From Valencia hispanica (lineage: Eukaryota > Chordata > Actinopteri > Cyprinodontiformes > Valenciidae), in NCBI GenBank assembly GCA_963556495.2, contig OY747715.1:7501-71500 (forward strand): a DNA stretch of 64,000 bases, read 5' to 3'. The notes beneath the pieces were generated by a model. That model searched no databases. It had not been told where the DNA came from and saw nothing but the letters and a program-made list of their open reading frames with translations. Below, piece by piece: positions 1-12,480 of this stretch. Position numbers and translations under genes: made by a program. Every line of letters begins with the position of its first letter. The first letter of the stretch is position 1.

Positions 1-80
1 CCTAACCCCTAACCCTAACCCTAACCCTAACCCTAACCCTACCCTAACCCTACCCTTACCCTAACCCTAACCCCTAACCC
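1..80. repeat. Terminal telomeric repeat, C-strand
   Basis: This is (CCCTAA)n with CCCCTAA, CCCTA and CCCTTA variants. The C-rich strand reads 5'->3' from base 1, so the chromosome end lies to the left. The tract runs straight into the first family A unit. Confidence 0.95.
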
Positions 81-1498
81 ATTTTGATTATGCCTTGCCC
101 TGATGCTTTTTACTAAACCTAAGGTCCGTGGAATATGTGCTTGACTTAGGATTAGGGAAAAAAGTCAGGGAAAGGCATGAAATTGAAGAAAACGCCAACT
201 AGTGGATGTCAAAATCTGAAAAAATGACTCAAGAAAAGTATACCAATCGACTCCAAATGGTCTGAAACGTGCTCATAACTACTTTTTGGACGAACGATAT
301 CGGACTCCGACACTTAGTGAATTTTCGACATCTCCCAGTCCCATAGAAACCAATGGGGCGACTTTGACGACTCGTAACTCCCGAACCGTACGTCGTAGAG
401 ACTTGCAACCAAGATCCGTCTGCCATAATTCGACCATTCTGAGCAAGCCTGAAGTGTCCCCATGTCTCTACGACCTTCCGTTCTCGAGATACAGACCACC
501 GGATGTCAAAAAGTGGGCGTATCTCAGAACCGGAAGGTCAGACGGTGAAAAGGACGTCAGAAATCGAAAGCCAGACCCGTGGTACCGGGGGGTAGACGCT
601 GGTCCCATGTCTCTATGATGTTCCTATCAAAAGTTACAGGACTTCAAAGTTTGGTCAGGGGGGGGTACCACGACCTTATAAACCCCATATACCTATCTAC
701 ATGTATGAAAAGTCCATTCCTGTCAAAATTCCATTCCTATCAGCAGTCCCTTCCTGTCAAAAGTCCATTTCTATGCAAAAACTCCATTCCTATGCAAATC
801 CCATGCCTGTCAAAATTCCATTCCTATGCAAACTCCCTTCCTATCAGCAGTCCATTACTATGCAATGTCCATTTCTATGCAAAGTCCATTCCTATGCAAA
901 GTCCATTCTTATACAAAGTCCCCTCCTATGCAAAGTCCATTCTCATACACAGTCACCCATCTATTCTATCTATGCCTTGCCCTGATGCTTTTTACTAAAC
1001 CTAAGGTCCGTGGGGGGGCACTCAAACTCGCTTCCTATATGGACACAGAAGGATCACCATGAATCTCGCTTCCTATCTGGACACAGGAGCATCACAGACA
1101 CCCTCTCTGGGCACGTTTGGAACCTGCGTGCCATCCCGCATTGATAGATAGGTCACACGGCCATGTTACCAGACATCGAAAAACAATGTTGAGTCTGGGA
1201 AGTCGCTCCGAATCATGCCATGTCGGGTGTCTACCAACCCGGCACGAGGCCCTGATTACAAATATCCAAGATCTGGCTCCATCAAACACTCCTATCTTCC
1301 ATTTTGACCTTTTCGTTCGATCCTTTTTGGCCATTTTTGGAGTATCTCGGGAACCGTAAGTGCTATCGACACGGGGTCTTCGCCAGCGAGTCCGCCACCC
1401 CACAAAACCCCAGTGTAGACACTGGTTTCGTCCTCCTATCACTTTTACTTTTTGACTTATCGGAACTTTATTCGATCCTCAGGTGGTGTTCATCCCTT
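81..1498. repeat. Subtelomeric family A unit 1 (1418 bp)
   Basis: This is the first of three almost identical units, each flanked on both sides by telomeric repeat. About 45 bp near the left end (from 88) recur inside the unit near 970. Positions about 703-945 are a degenerate minisatellite built on variants of CTATGCAAAGTCCATTC. Short frames exist on both strands but have no recognisable domain, and they recur identically only because the DNA does. I see no transposase or reverse transcriptase motif. Confidence 0.9.
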
Positions 1499-1694
1499 AA
1501 CCTAACCCTAACCCTAACCCCTACCCTACCCTACCCTTACCCTTACCCTAACCCTAACCCTACCCTAACCCCTACCCTTACCCTATCCCTAACCCTAACC
1601 CTAACCCCTTACCCTAACCCCTAACCCTAACCCTAACCCTAACCCTAACCCCCACCCCTAACCCTACCCTTACCCTAACCCTAACCCCTAACCC
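1499..1694. repeat. Telomeric repeat spacer 1
   Basis: Variant-rich (CCCTAA)n of 196 bp lies between family A units 1 and 2. It contains many CCCTA and CCCTTA units, as in proximal, degenerate telomeric DNA. Confidence 0.93.
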
Positions 1695-3112
1695 ATTTTG
1701 ATTATGCCTTGCCCTGATGCTTTTTACTAAACCTAAGGTCCGTGGAATATGTGCTTGACTTAGGATTAGGGAAAAAAGTCAGGGAAAGGCATGAAATTGA
1801 AGAAAACGCCAACTAGTGGATGTCAAAATCTGAAAAAATGACTCAAGAAAAGTATACCAATCGACTCCAAATGGTCTGAAACGTGCTCATAACTACTTTT
1901 TGGACGAACGATATCGGACTCCGACACTTAGTGAATTTTCGACATCTCCCAGTCCCATAGAAACCAATGGGGCGACTTTGACGACTCGTAACTCCCGAAC
2001 CGTACGTCGTAGAGACTTGCAACCAAGATCCGTCTGCCATAATTCGACCATTCTGAGCAAGCCTGAAGTGTCCCCATGTCTCTACGACCTTCCGTTCTCG
2101 AGATACAGACCACCGGATGTCAAAAAGTGGGCGTATCTCAGAACCGGAAGGTCAGACGGTGAAAAGGACGTCAGAAATCGAAAGCCAGACCCGTGGTACC
2201 GGGGGGTAGACGCTGGTCCCATGTCTCTATGATGTTCCTATCAAAAGTTACAGGACTTCAAAGTTTGGTCAGGGGGGGGTACCACGACCTTATAAACCCC
2301 ATATACCTATCTACATGTATGAAAAGTCCATTCCTGTCAAAATTCCATTCCTATCAGCAGTCCCTTCCTGTCAAAAGTCCATTTCTATGCAAAAACTCCA
2401 TTCCTATGCAAATCCCATGCCTGTCAAAATTCCATTCCTATGCAAACTCCCTTCCTATCAGCAGTCCATTACTATGCAATGTCCATTTCTATGCAAAGTC
2501 CATTCCTATGCAAAGTCCATTCTTATACAAAGTCCCCTCCTATGCAAAGTCCATTCTCATACACAGTCACCCATCTATTCTATCTATGCCTTGCCCTGAT
2601 GCTTTTTACTAAACCTAAGGTCCGTGGGGGGGCACTCAAACTCGCTTCCTATATGGACACAGAAGGATCACCATGAATCTCGCTTCCTATCTGGACACAG
2701 AAGCATCACAGACACCCTCTCTGGGCACGTTTGGAACCTGCGTGCCATCCCGCATTGATAGATAGGTCACACGGCCATGTTACCAGACATCGAAAAACAA
2801 TGTTGAGTCTGGGAAGTCGCTCCGAATCATGCCATGTCGGGTGTCTACCAACCCGGCACGAGGCCCTGATTACAAATATCCAAGATCTGGCTCCATCAAA
2901 CACTCCTATCTTCCATTTTGACCTTTTCGTTCGATCCTTTTTGGCCATTTTTGGAGTATCTCGGGAACCGTAAGTGCTATCGACACGGGGTCTTCGCCAG
3001 CGAGTCCGCCACCCCACAAAACCCCAGTGTAGACACTGGTTTCGTCCTCCTATCACTTTTACTTTTTGACTTATCGGAACTTTATTCGATCCTCAGGTGG
3101 TGTTCATCCCTT
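1695..3112. repeat. Subtelomeric family A unit 2
   Basis: Unit 2 starts 1614 bp after unit 1. By eye it is identical apart from single-base changes, for example CACAGAAGC near 2697 where unit 1 has CACAGGAGC near 1083. Such identity implies recent copying or homogenisation. Confidence 0.9.
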
Positions 3113-3250
3113 AACCTAACCCCTAACCCTAACCCTTACCCTAACCCTAACCCTAACCCTAACCCCTAACCCTACCCTACCCTAACCCCTAACCCTAACC
3201 CTAACCCCCACCCCTAACCCTACCCTTACCCTAACCCTAACCCCTAACCC
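3113..3250. repeat. Telomeric repeat spacer 2
   Basis: A 138-bp variant telomeric tract. Its right part, just before the next unit, closely resembles the end of the previous spacer, so part of the spacer was probably copied together with a unit. Confidence 0.92.
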
Positions 3251-4668
3251 ATTTTGATTATGCCTTGCCCTGATGCTTTTTACTAAACCTAAGGTCCGTG
3301 GAATATGTGCTTGACTTAGGATTAGGGAAAAAAGTCAGGGAAAGGCATGAAATTGAAGAAAACGCCAACTAGTGGATGTCAAAATCTGAAAAAATGACTC
3401 AAGAAAAGTATACCAATCGACTCCAAATGGTCTGAAACGTGCTCATAACTACTTTTTGGACGAACGATATCGGACTCCGACACTTAGTGAATTTTCGACA
3501 TCTCCCAGTCCCATAGAAACCAATGGGGCGACTTTGACGACTCGTAACTCCCGAACCGTACGTCGTAGAGACTTGCAACCAAGATCCGTCTGCCATAATT
3601 CGACCATTCTGAGCAAGCCTGAAGTGTCCCCATGTCTCTACGACCTTCCGTTCTCGAGATACAGACCACCGGATGTCAAAAAGTGGGCGTATCTCAGAAC
3701 CGGAAGGTCAGACGGTGAAAAGGACGTCAGAAATCGAAAGCCAGACCCGTGGTACCGGGGGGTAGACGCTGGTCCCATGTCTCTATGATGTTCCTATCAA
3801 AAGTTACAGGACTTCAAAGTTTGGTCAGGGGGGGGTACCACGACCTTATAAACCCCATATACCTATCTACATGTATGAAAAGTCCATTCCTGTCAAAATT
3901 CCATTCCTATCAGCAGTCCCTTCCTGTCAAAAGTCCATTTCTATGCAAAAACTCCATTCCTATGCAAATCCCATGCCTGTCAAAATTCCATTCCTATGCA
4001 AACTCCCTTCCTATCAGCAGTCCATTACTATGCAATGTCCATTTCTATGCAAAGTCCATTCCTATGCAAAGTCCATTCTTATACAAAGTCCCCTCCTATG
4101 CAAAGTCCATTCTCATACACAGTCACCCATCTATTCTATCTATGCCTTGCCCTGATGCTTTTTACTAAACCTAAGGTCCGTGGGGGGGCACTCAAACTCG
4201 CTTCCTATATGGACACAGAAGGATCACCATGAATCTCGCTTCCTATCTGGACACAGAAGCATCACAGACACCCTCTCTGGGCACGTTTGGAACCTGCGTG
4301 CCATCCCGCATTGATAGATAGGTCACACGGCCATGTTACCAGACATCGAAAAACAATGTTGAGTCTGGGAAGTCGCTCCGAATCATGCCATGTCGGGTGT
4401 CTACCAACCCGGCACGAGGCCCTGATTACAAATATCCAAGATCTGGCTCCATCAAACACTCCTATCTTCCATTTTGACCTTTTCGTTCGATCCTTTTTGG
4501 CCATTTTTGGAGTATCTCGGGAACCGTAAGTGCTATCGACACGGGGTCTTCGCCAGCGAGTCCGCCACCCCACAAAACCCCAGTGTAGACACTGGTTTCG
4601 TCCTCCTATCACTTTTACTTTTTGACTTATCGGAACTTTATTCGATCCTCAGGTGGTGTTCATCCCTT
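3251..4668. repeat. Subtelomeric family A unit 3
   Basis: The third copy starts 1556 bp after the second. The start-to-start distance differs from 1614 only because the telomeric spacer is shorter. It shares the unit 2 variant CACAGAAGC. Confidence 0.9.
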
Positions 4669-4898
4669 AACCTAACCCTAACCCTACCCTAACCCTACCC
4701 TAACCCTACCCTACCCTACCCCCTACCCTAACCCTAACCCTAACCCTACCCTAACCCTAACCCTAACCCTAACCCCTAACCCTTACCCTTACCCTAACCC
4801 TTACCCTAACCCTAACCCTAACCCTACCCTAACCCTAACCCTAACCCTAACCCTAACCCTTACCCTAACCCTAACCCTAATTAGGGTCAACCCTAACC
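4669..4898. repeat. Telomeric repeat spacer 3 with a local inversion
   Basis: Variant (CCCTAA)n ends with one inverted unit: ...CCCTAATTAGGGTCAACC... near 4875-4895. The head-to-head CCCTAATTAGGG junction marks the boundary with the 166-bp satellite. Confidence 0.9.
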
Positions 4899-5152
4899 AC
4901 CCATCCCAAATGTGGAAGCAGTCGTTTTAAAAATTCCCTGTTGGTCATAGGGCTTCAAAAACCATTCCATCGGATACGGCTCTTCCCACCGATCGATTTG
5001 ATACCATTTTTATATAAATCGGACTCCATGCAATTTTGGGAAAATCCACCAGGGGGAGCTTCATTCCAGATTACGATTCCAGATTCCAAATCCAATACAT
5101 TCCTATGGGGAAAAAATTATTTTGTCGTAGAAACTTGGGGGTAATTGCGAAC

Positions 5153-7790
5153 TGATAAGCATGCCTTAAGATACCCACGAATAAATTTTGGGGTCTCTAG
5201 CTCATTGGGAACCCCCACAAATGGACATTAAAAATCCCATTCCAAATTCCAAATCCCATACATTCCTATGGGGCCAAATCTGGAACTTTGTCGTAGAAAC
5301 TTGGGGGTAATTGGAGACTCATAAGCATGCCTTAACATAGACACACATCAATTTTGGGGACTCTAGCTCAATGGGAACCCCCAAAAAAGGACACTCAAAT
5401 TCCAATTCCAAATTCCAAATCCCATACATTCCTATGGGGCCAAATCTGGAACTTTGTCGTAGAAACATGGGGGTAATTTCAGCCTCATAAGCATGCCTTA
5501 AGATACCCACAAATACATTTTGGGGACTCTAGCTCCTTGGGAACCCCCACAAATGGACATTAAAATTCCCATTCCAAATTCCAAATCCCATACATTCCTA
5601 TGGGGCCAAATCTGGAACTTTCTCGTAGAAACATGGGGGTAATTTCAGCCTCATAAGCATGCCTTAAGATACCCACAAATACATTTTGGGGACTCTAGCT
5701 CCTTGGGAACCCCCACAAATGGACATTAAAATTCCCATTCCAAATTCCAAATCCCATACATTCCTATGGGGCCAAATCTGGAACTTTGTCGTAGAAACTT
5801 GGGGGTAATTGGAGACTCATAAGCATGCCTTAACATAGCCACTCAACAATTTTGGGGACTCTAGCTCAATGGGAACCCCCCAAAAAGGACACTCAAATTC
5901 CCATTCCAAATTCCAAATCCCATACATTCCTATGGGGCCAAATCTGGAACTTTGTCGTAGAAACTTGGGGGTAATTGGAGACTCATAAGCATGCCTTAAC
6001 ATAGACACACATCAAATTTGGGGACTCTAGCTCAATGGGAACCTCCAAAAAAGGACACTCAAATTCCAATTCCAAATTCCAAATCCCATACATTCCTATG
6101 GGGCCAAATCTGGAACTTTGTCGTAGAAACATGGGGGTAATTTCAGCCTCATAAGCATGCCTTAAGATACCCACAAATAAATTTTGGGGACTCTAGCTCC
6201 TTGGGAACCCCCACAAATGGACATTAAAATTCCCATTCCAAATTCCAAATCCCATACATTCCTATGGGGCCAAATCTGGAACTTTCTCGTAGAAACATGG
6301 GGGTAATTTCAGCCTCATAAGCATGCCTTAAGATACCCACAAATACATTTTGGGGACTCTAGCTCCTTGGGAACCCCCACAAATGGACATTAAAATTCCC
6401 ATTCCAAATTCCAAATCCCATACATTCCTATGGGGCCAAATCTGGAACTTTGTCGTAGAAACTTGGGGGTAATTGGAGACTCATAAGCATGCCTTAACAT
6501 AGCCACTCAACAATTTTGGGGACTCTAGCTCAATGGGAACCCCCCAAAAAGGACACTCAAATTCCCATTCCAAATTCCAAATCCCATACATTCCTATGGG
6601 GCCAAATCTGGAACTTTGTCGTAGAAACTTGGGGGTAATTGGAGACTCATAAGCATGCCTTAACATAGACACACATCAAATTTGGGGACTCTAGCTCAAT
6701 GGGAACCCCCAAAAAAGGACACTCAAATTCCAATTCCAAATTCCAAATCCCATACATTCCTATGGGGCCAAATCTGGAACTTTGTCGTAGAAACATGGGG
6801 GTAATTTCAGCCTCATAAGCATGCCTTAAGATACCCACAAATAAATTTTGGGGACTCTAGCTCCTTGGGAACCCCCACAAATGGACATTAAAATTCCCAT
6901 TCCAAATTCCAAATCCCATACATTCCTATGGGGCCAAATCTGGAACTTTCTCGTAGAAACATGGGGGTAATTTCAGCCTCATAAGCATGCCTTAAGATAC
7001 CCACAAATACATTTTGGGGACTCTAGCTCCTTGGGAACCCCCACAAATGGACATTAAAATTCCCATTCCAAATTCCAAATCCCATACATTCCTATGGGGC
7101 CAAATCTGGAACTTTGTCGTAGAAACTTGGGGGTAATTGGAGACTCATAAGCATGCCTTAACATAGCCACTCAACAATTTTGGGGACTCTAGCTCAATGG
7201 GAACCCCCCAAAAAGGACACTCAAATTCCCATTCCAAATTCCAAATCCCATACATTCCTATGGGGCCAAATCTGGAACTTTGTCGTAGAAACTTGGGGGT
7301 AATTGGAGACTCATAAGCATGCCTTAACATAGACACACATCAAATTTGGGGACTCTAGCTCAATGGGAACCCCCAAAAAAGGACACTCAAATTCCAATTC
7401 CAAATTCCAAATCCCATACATTCCTATGGGGCCAAATCTGGAACTTTGTCGTAGAAACATGGGGGTAATTTCAGCCTCATAAGCATGCCTTAAGATACCC
7501 ACAAATAAATTTTGGGGACTCTAGCTCCTTGGGAACCCCCACAAATGGACATTAAAATTCCCATTCCAAATTCCAAATCCCATACATTCCTATGGGGCCA
7601 AATCTGGAACTTTCTCGTAGAAACATGGGGGTAATTTCAGCCTCATAAGCATGCCTTAAGATACCCACAAATACATTTTGGGGACTCTAGCTCCTTGGGA
7701 ACCCCCACAAATGGACATTAAAATTCCCATTCCAAATTCCAAATCCCATACATTCCTATGGGGCCAGATCTGGAACTTTGTCGTAGAAAC
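5153..7790. repeat. 664-bp higher-order repeat block
   Basis: Distinctive monomer variants recur at 5319, 5983, 6647 and 7311, exactly 664 bp or four 166-bp monomers apart. The four monomers within a unit differ from each other more than equivalent monomers in successive units do. That is the hallmark of higher-order satellite amplification. Confidence 0.88.
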
Positions 7791-9291
7791 ATGGGGGTAA
7801 TTTGAGCCTCATAAGCATGCCTAAAGACACCCTCAAATAAATTTTGGGGACTCTAGCTCATTGGGATCCCGCACAAATGGACTTAAAAATTCCCATTCCA
7901 AATTCCGAATCCCATACATTCCTATGGGGGAAAATTTTATTTTGTCGTAGAAACTTGGGGGTAATTGCGAACTGAAAAGCATGCCTTAAGATACCCACAA
8001 ATAAATTTTGGGGACTCTAGCTGATTGGGAAGGCCCACAAATGGACATTAAAATTCCCATTCCAAATTCCAAATCCAATACATTCCTATGGGGCAAAAAA
8101 ATTGTTTTGTCGTAGAAACTTGGGGATAATTGGAGACTCATAAGCGTGCCTTAACATAGCCACTCATCAATTTTGGGGACTCTAGCTCATTGGGATCCCG
8201 CACAAATGGACTTAAAAATTCCCATTCCAAATTCCAAATCACATGCATTCCTATGGGGAAAAAATTATTTTGTCGTAGAAACTTGGGGGTAATTGCGAAC
8301 TGATAAACATGCCTTAAGATACCCACAAATAAATTTTGGGGACTCAAGCTCATTGGGAACCCCCACAAATGGACATTAAAATTCCAATTCCAAATTCCAA
8401 ATCCCATACATTCCTATGGGGCCAAATCTGGAACTTTGTCGTAGAAACATGGGGGTAATTTGAGCCTCATAAGCATGCCTTAAGATACCCACAAATAAAT
8501 TTTGGGGACTCTAGCTCATTGAGATCCCGCACAAATGGACATTAAAATTCCCATTCCAAATTCCAAATCCCATACATTCCTATGGGGCCAGATCTGGAAC
8601 TTTGTCGTAGAAACATGGGGGTAATTTGAGCCTCATAAGCATGCCTAAAGATACCCTCAAATAAATTTTGGGGACTCTAGCTCATTGAGATCCCGCAAAA
8701 ATTGACTTAAAAACTCCCATTCCAAATTCCAAATCCCATGCATTCCTATGGGGAAAAAATTTATTTTGTCGTAGAAACTTGGGGGTAATTGCGAACTGAA
8801 AAGCATGCCTTAAGATACCCACAAATAAATTTTGGGGACTCTAGCTGATTGGGAAGGCCCACAAATGGACATTAAAATTCCAATTCCAAATTCCAAATCC
8901 CATACATTCCTATGGGGCCAAATCTGGAACTTTGTCGTAGAAACATGGGGGTAATTTCAGCCTCATAAGCATGCCCTAAGATACCCACAAATAAATTTTG
9001 GGGACTCTAGCTCATTGGGATCCCGCACAAATGGACTTAAAAATTCCCATTCCAAATTCCAAATCCCATGCATTCCTATGGGGGAAAAATTTATTTTGTC
9101 GTAGAAACTTGGGGGTAATTGCGAACTGATAAACATGCCTTAAGATACCCACAAATAAATTTTGGGGACTCTAGCTCATTGAGATCCCGCACAAATGGAC
9201 ATTAAAATTCCCATTCCAAATTCCAAATCCCATACATTCCTAAGGGGCAAAAAAATTATTTTGTCGTAGAAACTTGGGGATAATTGGAGAC

Positions 9292-12270
9292 TCATAAGCT
9301 TTCCTTAACATAGCCACACATCAATTTTGGGGACTCTAGCTCAATGGGAATACGCACAAATGGACTTAAAAATTCCCATTCCAAATTCCAAATCCCATGC
9401 ATTCCTATGGGGCCAAATCTGGAACTTTGTCGAAGAAACTTGGGGGAAATTGGAGACTCATAAGCATGCCTTAACATAGCCACACATCAATTTTGGGGAC
9501 TCTAGCTCATTGGGAACCCCCACAAATGGACATTAAAATTCCCATTCCAAATTCCAAATCCCATACATTCCTATGGGGCCAGATCTGGAACTTTGTCGTA
9601 GAAACATGGGGGTAATTTGAGCCTCATAAACATGCCTAAAGACACCCTCAAATAAATTTTGGGGACTCTAGCTCATTGGGATCCCGCACAAATGGACTTA
9701 AAAATTCCCATTCCAAATTCCGAATCCCATACATTCCTATGGGGGAAAATTTTATTTTGTCGTAGAAACTTGGGGGTAATTGCGAACTGAAAAGCATGCC
9801 TTAAGATACCCACAAATAAATTTTGGGGACTTTAGCTGATTGGGAAGGCCCACAAATGGACATTAAAATTCCCATTCCAAATTCCAAATCCCATACATTC
9901 CTATGGGGCCAAATCTGGAACTTTGTCGTAGAAACTTGGGGGGAATTGGAGACTCATAAGCATGCCTTAAGATACCCACAAATAAATTTTGGGGACTCTA
10001 GCTCATTGGCAAGGCCCACAAATGGACATTAAAATTCCCATTCCAAATTCCAAATCCCATACATTCCTATGGGGCCAAATCTGGAACTTTGTCGAAGAAA
10101 CATGGGGGTAATTGGAGACTCATAAGCATGCCTTAACATAGCCACACATCAATTTTGGGGACTCTAGCTCATTGGGAACCCCCACAAATGGACATTAAAA
10201 TTCCCATTCCAAATTCCAAATCCCATACATTCCTATGGGGCCAAATCTGGAACTTTGTCGAAGAAACTTGGGGGAAATTGGAGACTCATGAGCATGCCTT
10301 AACATAGCCACACATCAATTTTGGGGACTCTAGCTCATTGGGAACCCCCACAAATGGACATTAAAATTCCCATTCCAAATTCCAAATCCCATACATTCCT
10401 ATGGGGCCAAATCTGGAACTTTGTCGTAGAAACTTGGGGGTAATTGGAGACTCATAAGCGTGCCTTAACATAGCCACTCATCAATTTTGGGGACTCTAGC
10501 TCATTGGGATCCCGCACAAATGGACTTAAAAATTCCCATTCCAAATTCCAAATCCCATGCATTCCTATGGGGGAAAAATTTATTTTGTCGTAGAAACTTG
10601 GGGGTAATTGCGAACTGATAAACATGCCTTAAGATACCCACAAATACATTTTGGGGACTCTAGCTCATTGAGATCCCGCACAAATGGACATTAAAATTCC
10701 CACTCCAAATTCCAAATCCAATACATTCCTATGGGGCAAAAAAATTATTTTGTCGTAGAAACTTGGGGATAATTGGAGACTCATAAGCTTTCCTTAACAT
10801 AGCCACACATCAATTTTGGGGACTCTAGCTCAATGGGAAACCGCACAAATGGACTTAAAAATTCCCATTCCAAATTCCAAATCCCATGCATTCCTATAGG
10901 GCCAAATCTGGAACTTTGTCGAAGAAACTTGGGGGAAATTGGAGACTCATAAGCATGCCTTAACATAGCCACACATCAATTTTGGGGACTCTAGCTCATT
11001 GGGAACCCCCACAAATGGACATTAAAATTCCCATTCCAAATTCCAAATCCCATACATTCCTATGGGGCCAGATCTGGAACTTTGTCGTAGAAACATGGGG
11101 GTAATTTGAGCCTCATAAGCATGCCTAAAGACACCCTCAAATAAATTTTGGGGACTCTAGCTCATTGGGATCCCGCACAAATGGACTTAAAAATTCCCAT
11201 TCCAAATTCCGAATCCCATACATTCCTATGGGGGAAAATTTTATTTTGTCGTAGAAACTTGGGGGTAATTGCGAACTGAAAAGCATGCCTTAAGATACCC
11301 ACAAATAAATTTTGGGAACTCTAGCTGATTGGGAAGGCCCACAAATGGACATTAAAATTCCCATTCCAAATTCCAAATCCCATACATTCCTATGGGGCCA
11401 AATCTGGAACTTTGTCGTAGAAACTTGGGGGAAATTGGAGACTCATAAGCATGCCTTAAGATACCCACAAATAAAGTTTGGGGACTCTAGCTCATTGGCA
11501 AGGCCCACAAATGGACATTAAAATTCCCATTCCAAATTCCAAATCCCATACATTCCTATGGGGCAAAATCTGGAACTTTGTCGTAGAAACATGGGGGTAA
11601 TTGGAGACTCAAAAGCATGCCTTAACATAGCCACACATCAATTTTGGGGACTCTAGCTCATTGGGAACCCCCACAAATGGACATTAAAATTCCCATTCCA
11701 AATTCCAAATCCCATACATTCCTATGGGGCCAAATCTGGAACTTTGTCGAAGAAACTTGGGGGAAATTGGAGACTCATAAGCATGCCTTAACATAGCCAC
11801 ACATCAATTTTGGGGACTCTAGCTCATTGGGAACCCCCACAAATGGACATTAAAATTCCCATTCCAAATTCCAAATCCCATACATTCCTATGGGGCCAAA
11901 TCTGGAACTTTGTCGTAGAAACTTGGGGGGAATTGGAGCCTCATAAGCATGCCTTAAGATACCCACAAATAAATTTTGGGGACTCTAGCTCATTGGCAAG
12001 GCCCACAAATGGACATTAAAATTCCCATTCCAAATTCCAAATCCCATACATTCCTATGGGGCCAGATCTGGAACTTTATCGTAGAAACATGGGGGTAATT
12101 TGAGCCTCATAAGCATGCCTAAAGATACCCTCAAATAAATTTTGGGGACTCTAGCTCATTGGTAACCCGCACAAATGGACTTAAAAATTCCCATTCCAAA
12201 TCCCATGCATTCCTATGGGGAAAAATGTTATTTTGTAGTAGAAACTTGGGGGTAATTGCGAACTGATAAG
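9292..12270. repeat. 1489-bp higher-order repeat block
   Basis: Matching monomer variants lie at 9292 and 10781, and at 9823 and 11312, both pairs 1489 bp apart (about nine monomers). The block holds two copies that differ by a few substitutions. It is a longer period than the block to its left. Confidence 0.8.
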
Positions 12271-12480
12271 CATGCCTTAAGATACCCACAAATAAATTTT
12301 GGGGACTCTAGCTCATTGGGAACCCCCACAAATGGACATTCAAATTCCCATTCCAAATTCCAAATCCAATACATTCCTATGGGGCAAAAAAATTATTTTG
12401 TCGTAGAAACTTGGGGGTAATTGGAGACTCATAAGCTTTCCTTAACATAGCCACACATCAATTTTTGGGACACTAGCTCA

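Larger units (their letters stand above)
4899..12480. repeat. ~166-bp satellite array
   Basis: About 45 tandem monomers share the landmarks CATTCCTATGGGG, GTCGTAGAAAC, CATAAGCATGCCTTAA and GGGGACTCTAGCTCATTGGGA. Monomers differ by scattered substitutions, and two blocks repeat as multi-monomer units (listed separately). Open frames of 60-90 codons are by-products of the repeat and have no coding features. Diverged relatives occur at 19140-19610 and 22080-22197. Confidence 0.95.

Noticed and set aside
703..945. CRISPR-like array in family A
   Set aside because: Repeats and intervals are both degenerate and about 15 bp long, and the context is eukaryotic telomeric DNA; it is a minisatellite.
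4899..12480. CENP-B box in the 166-bp satellite (GTCGTAGAAACWTGGGGG)
   Set aside because: It resembles TTCGNNNNANNCGGG only loosely and lacks the required TTCG and CGGG.
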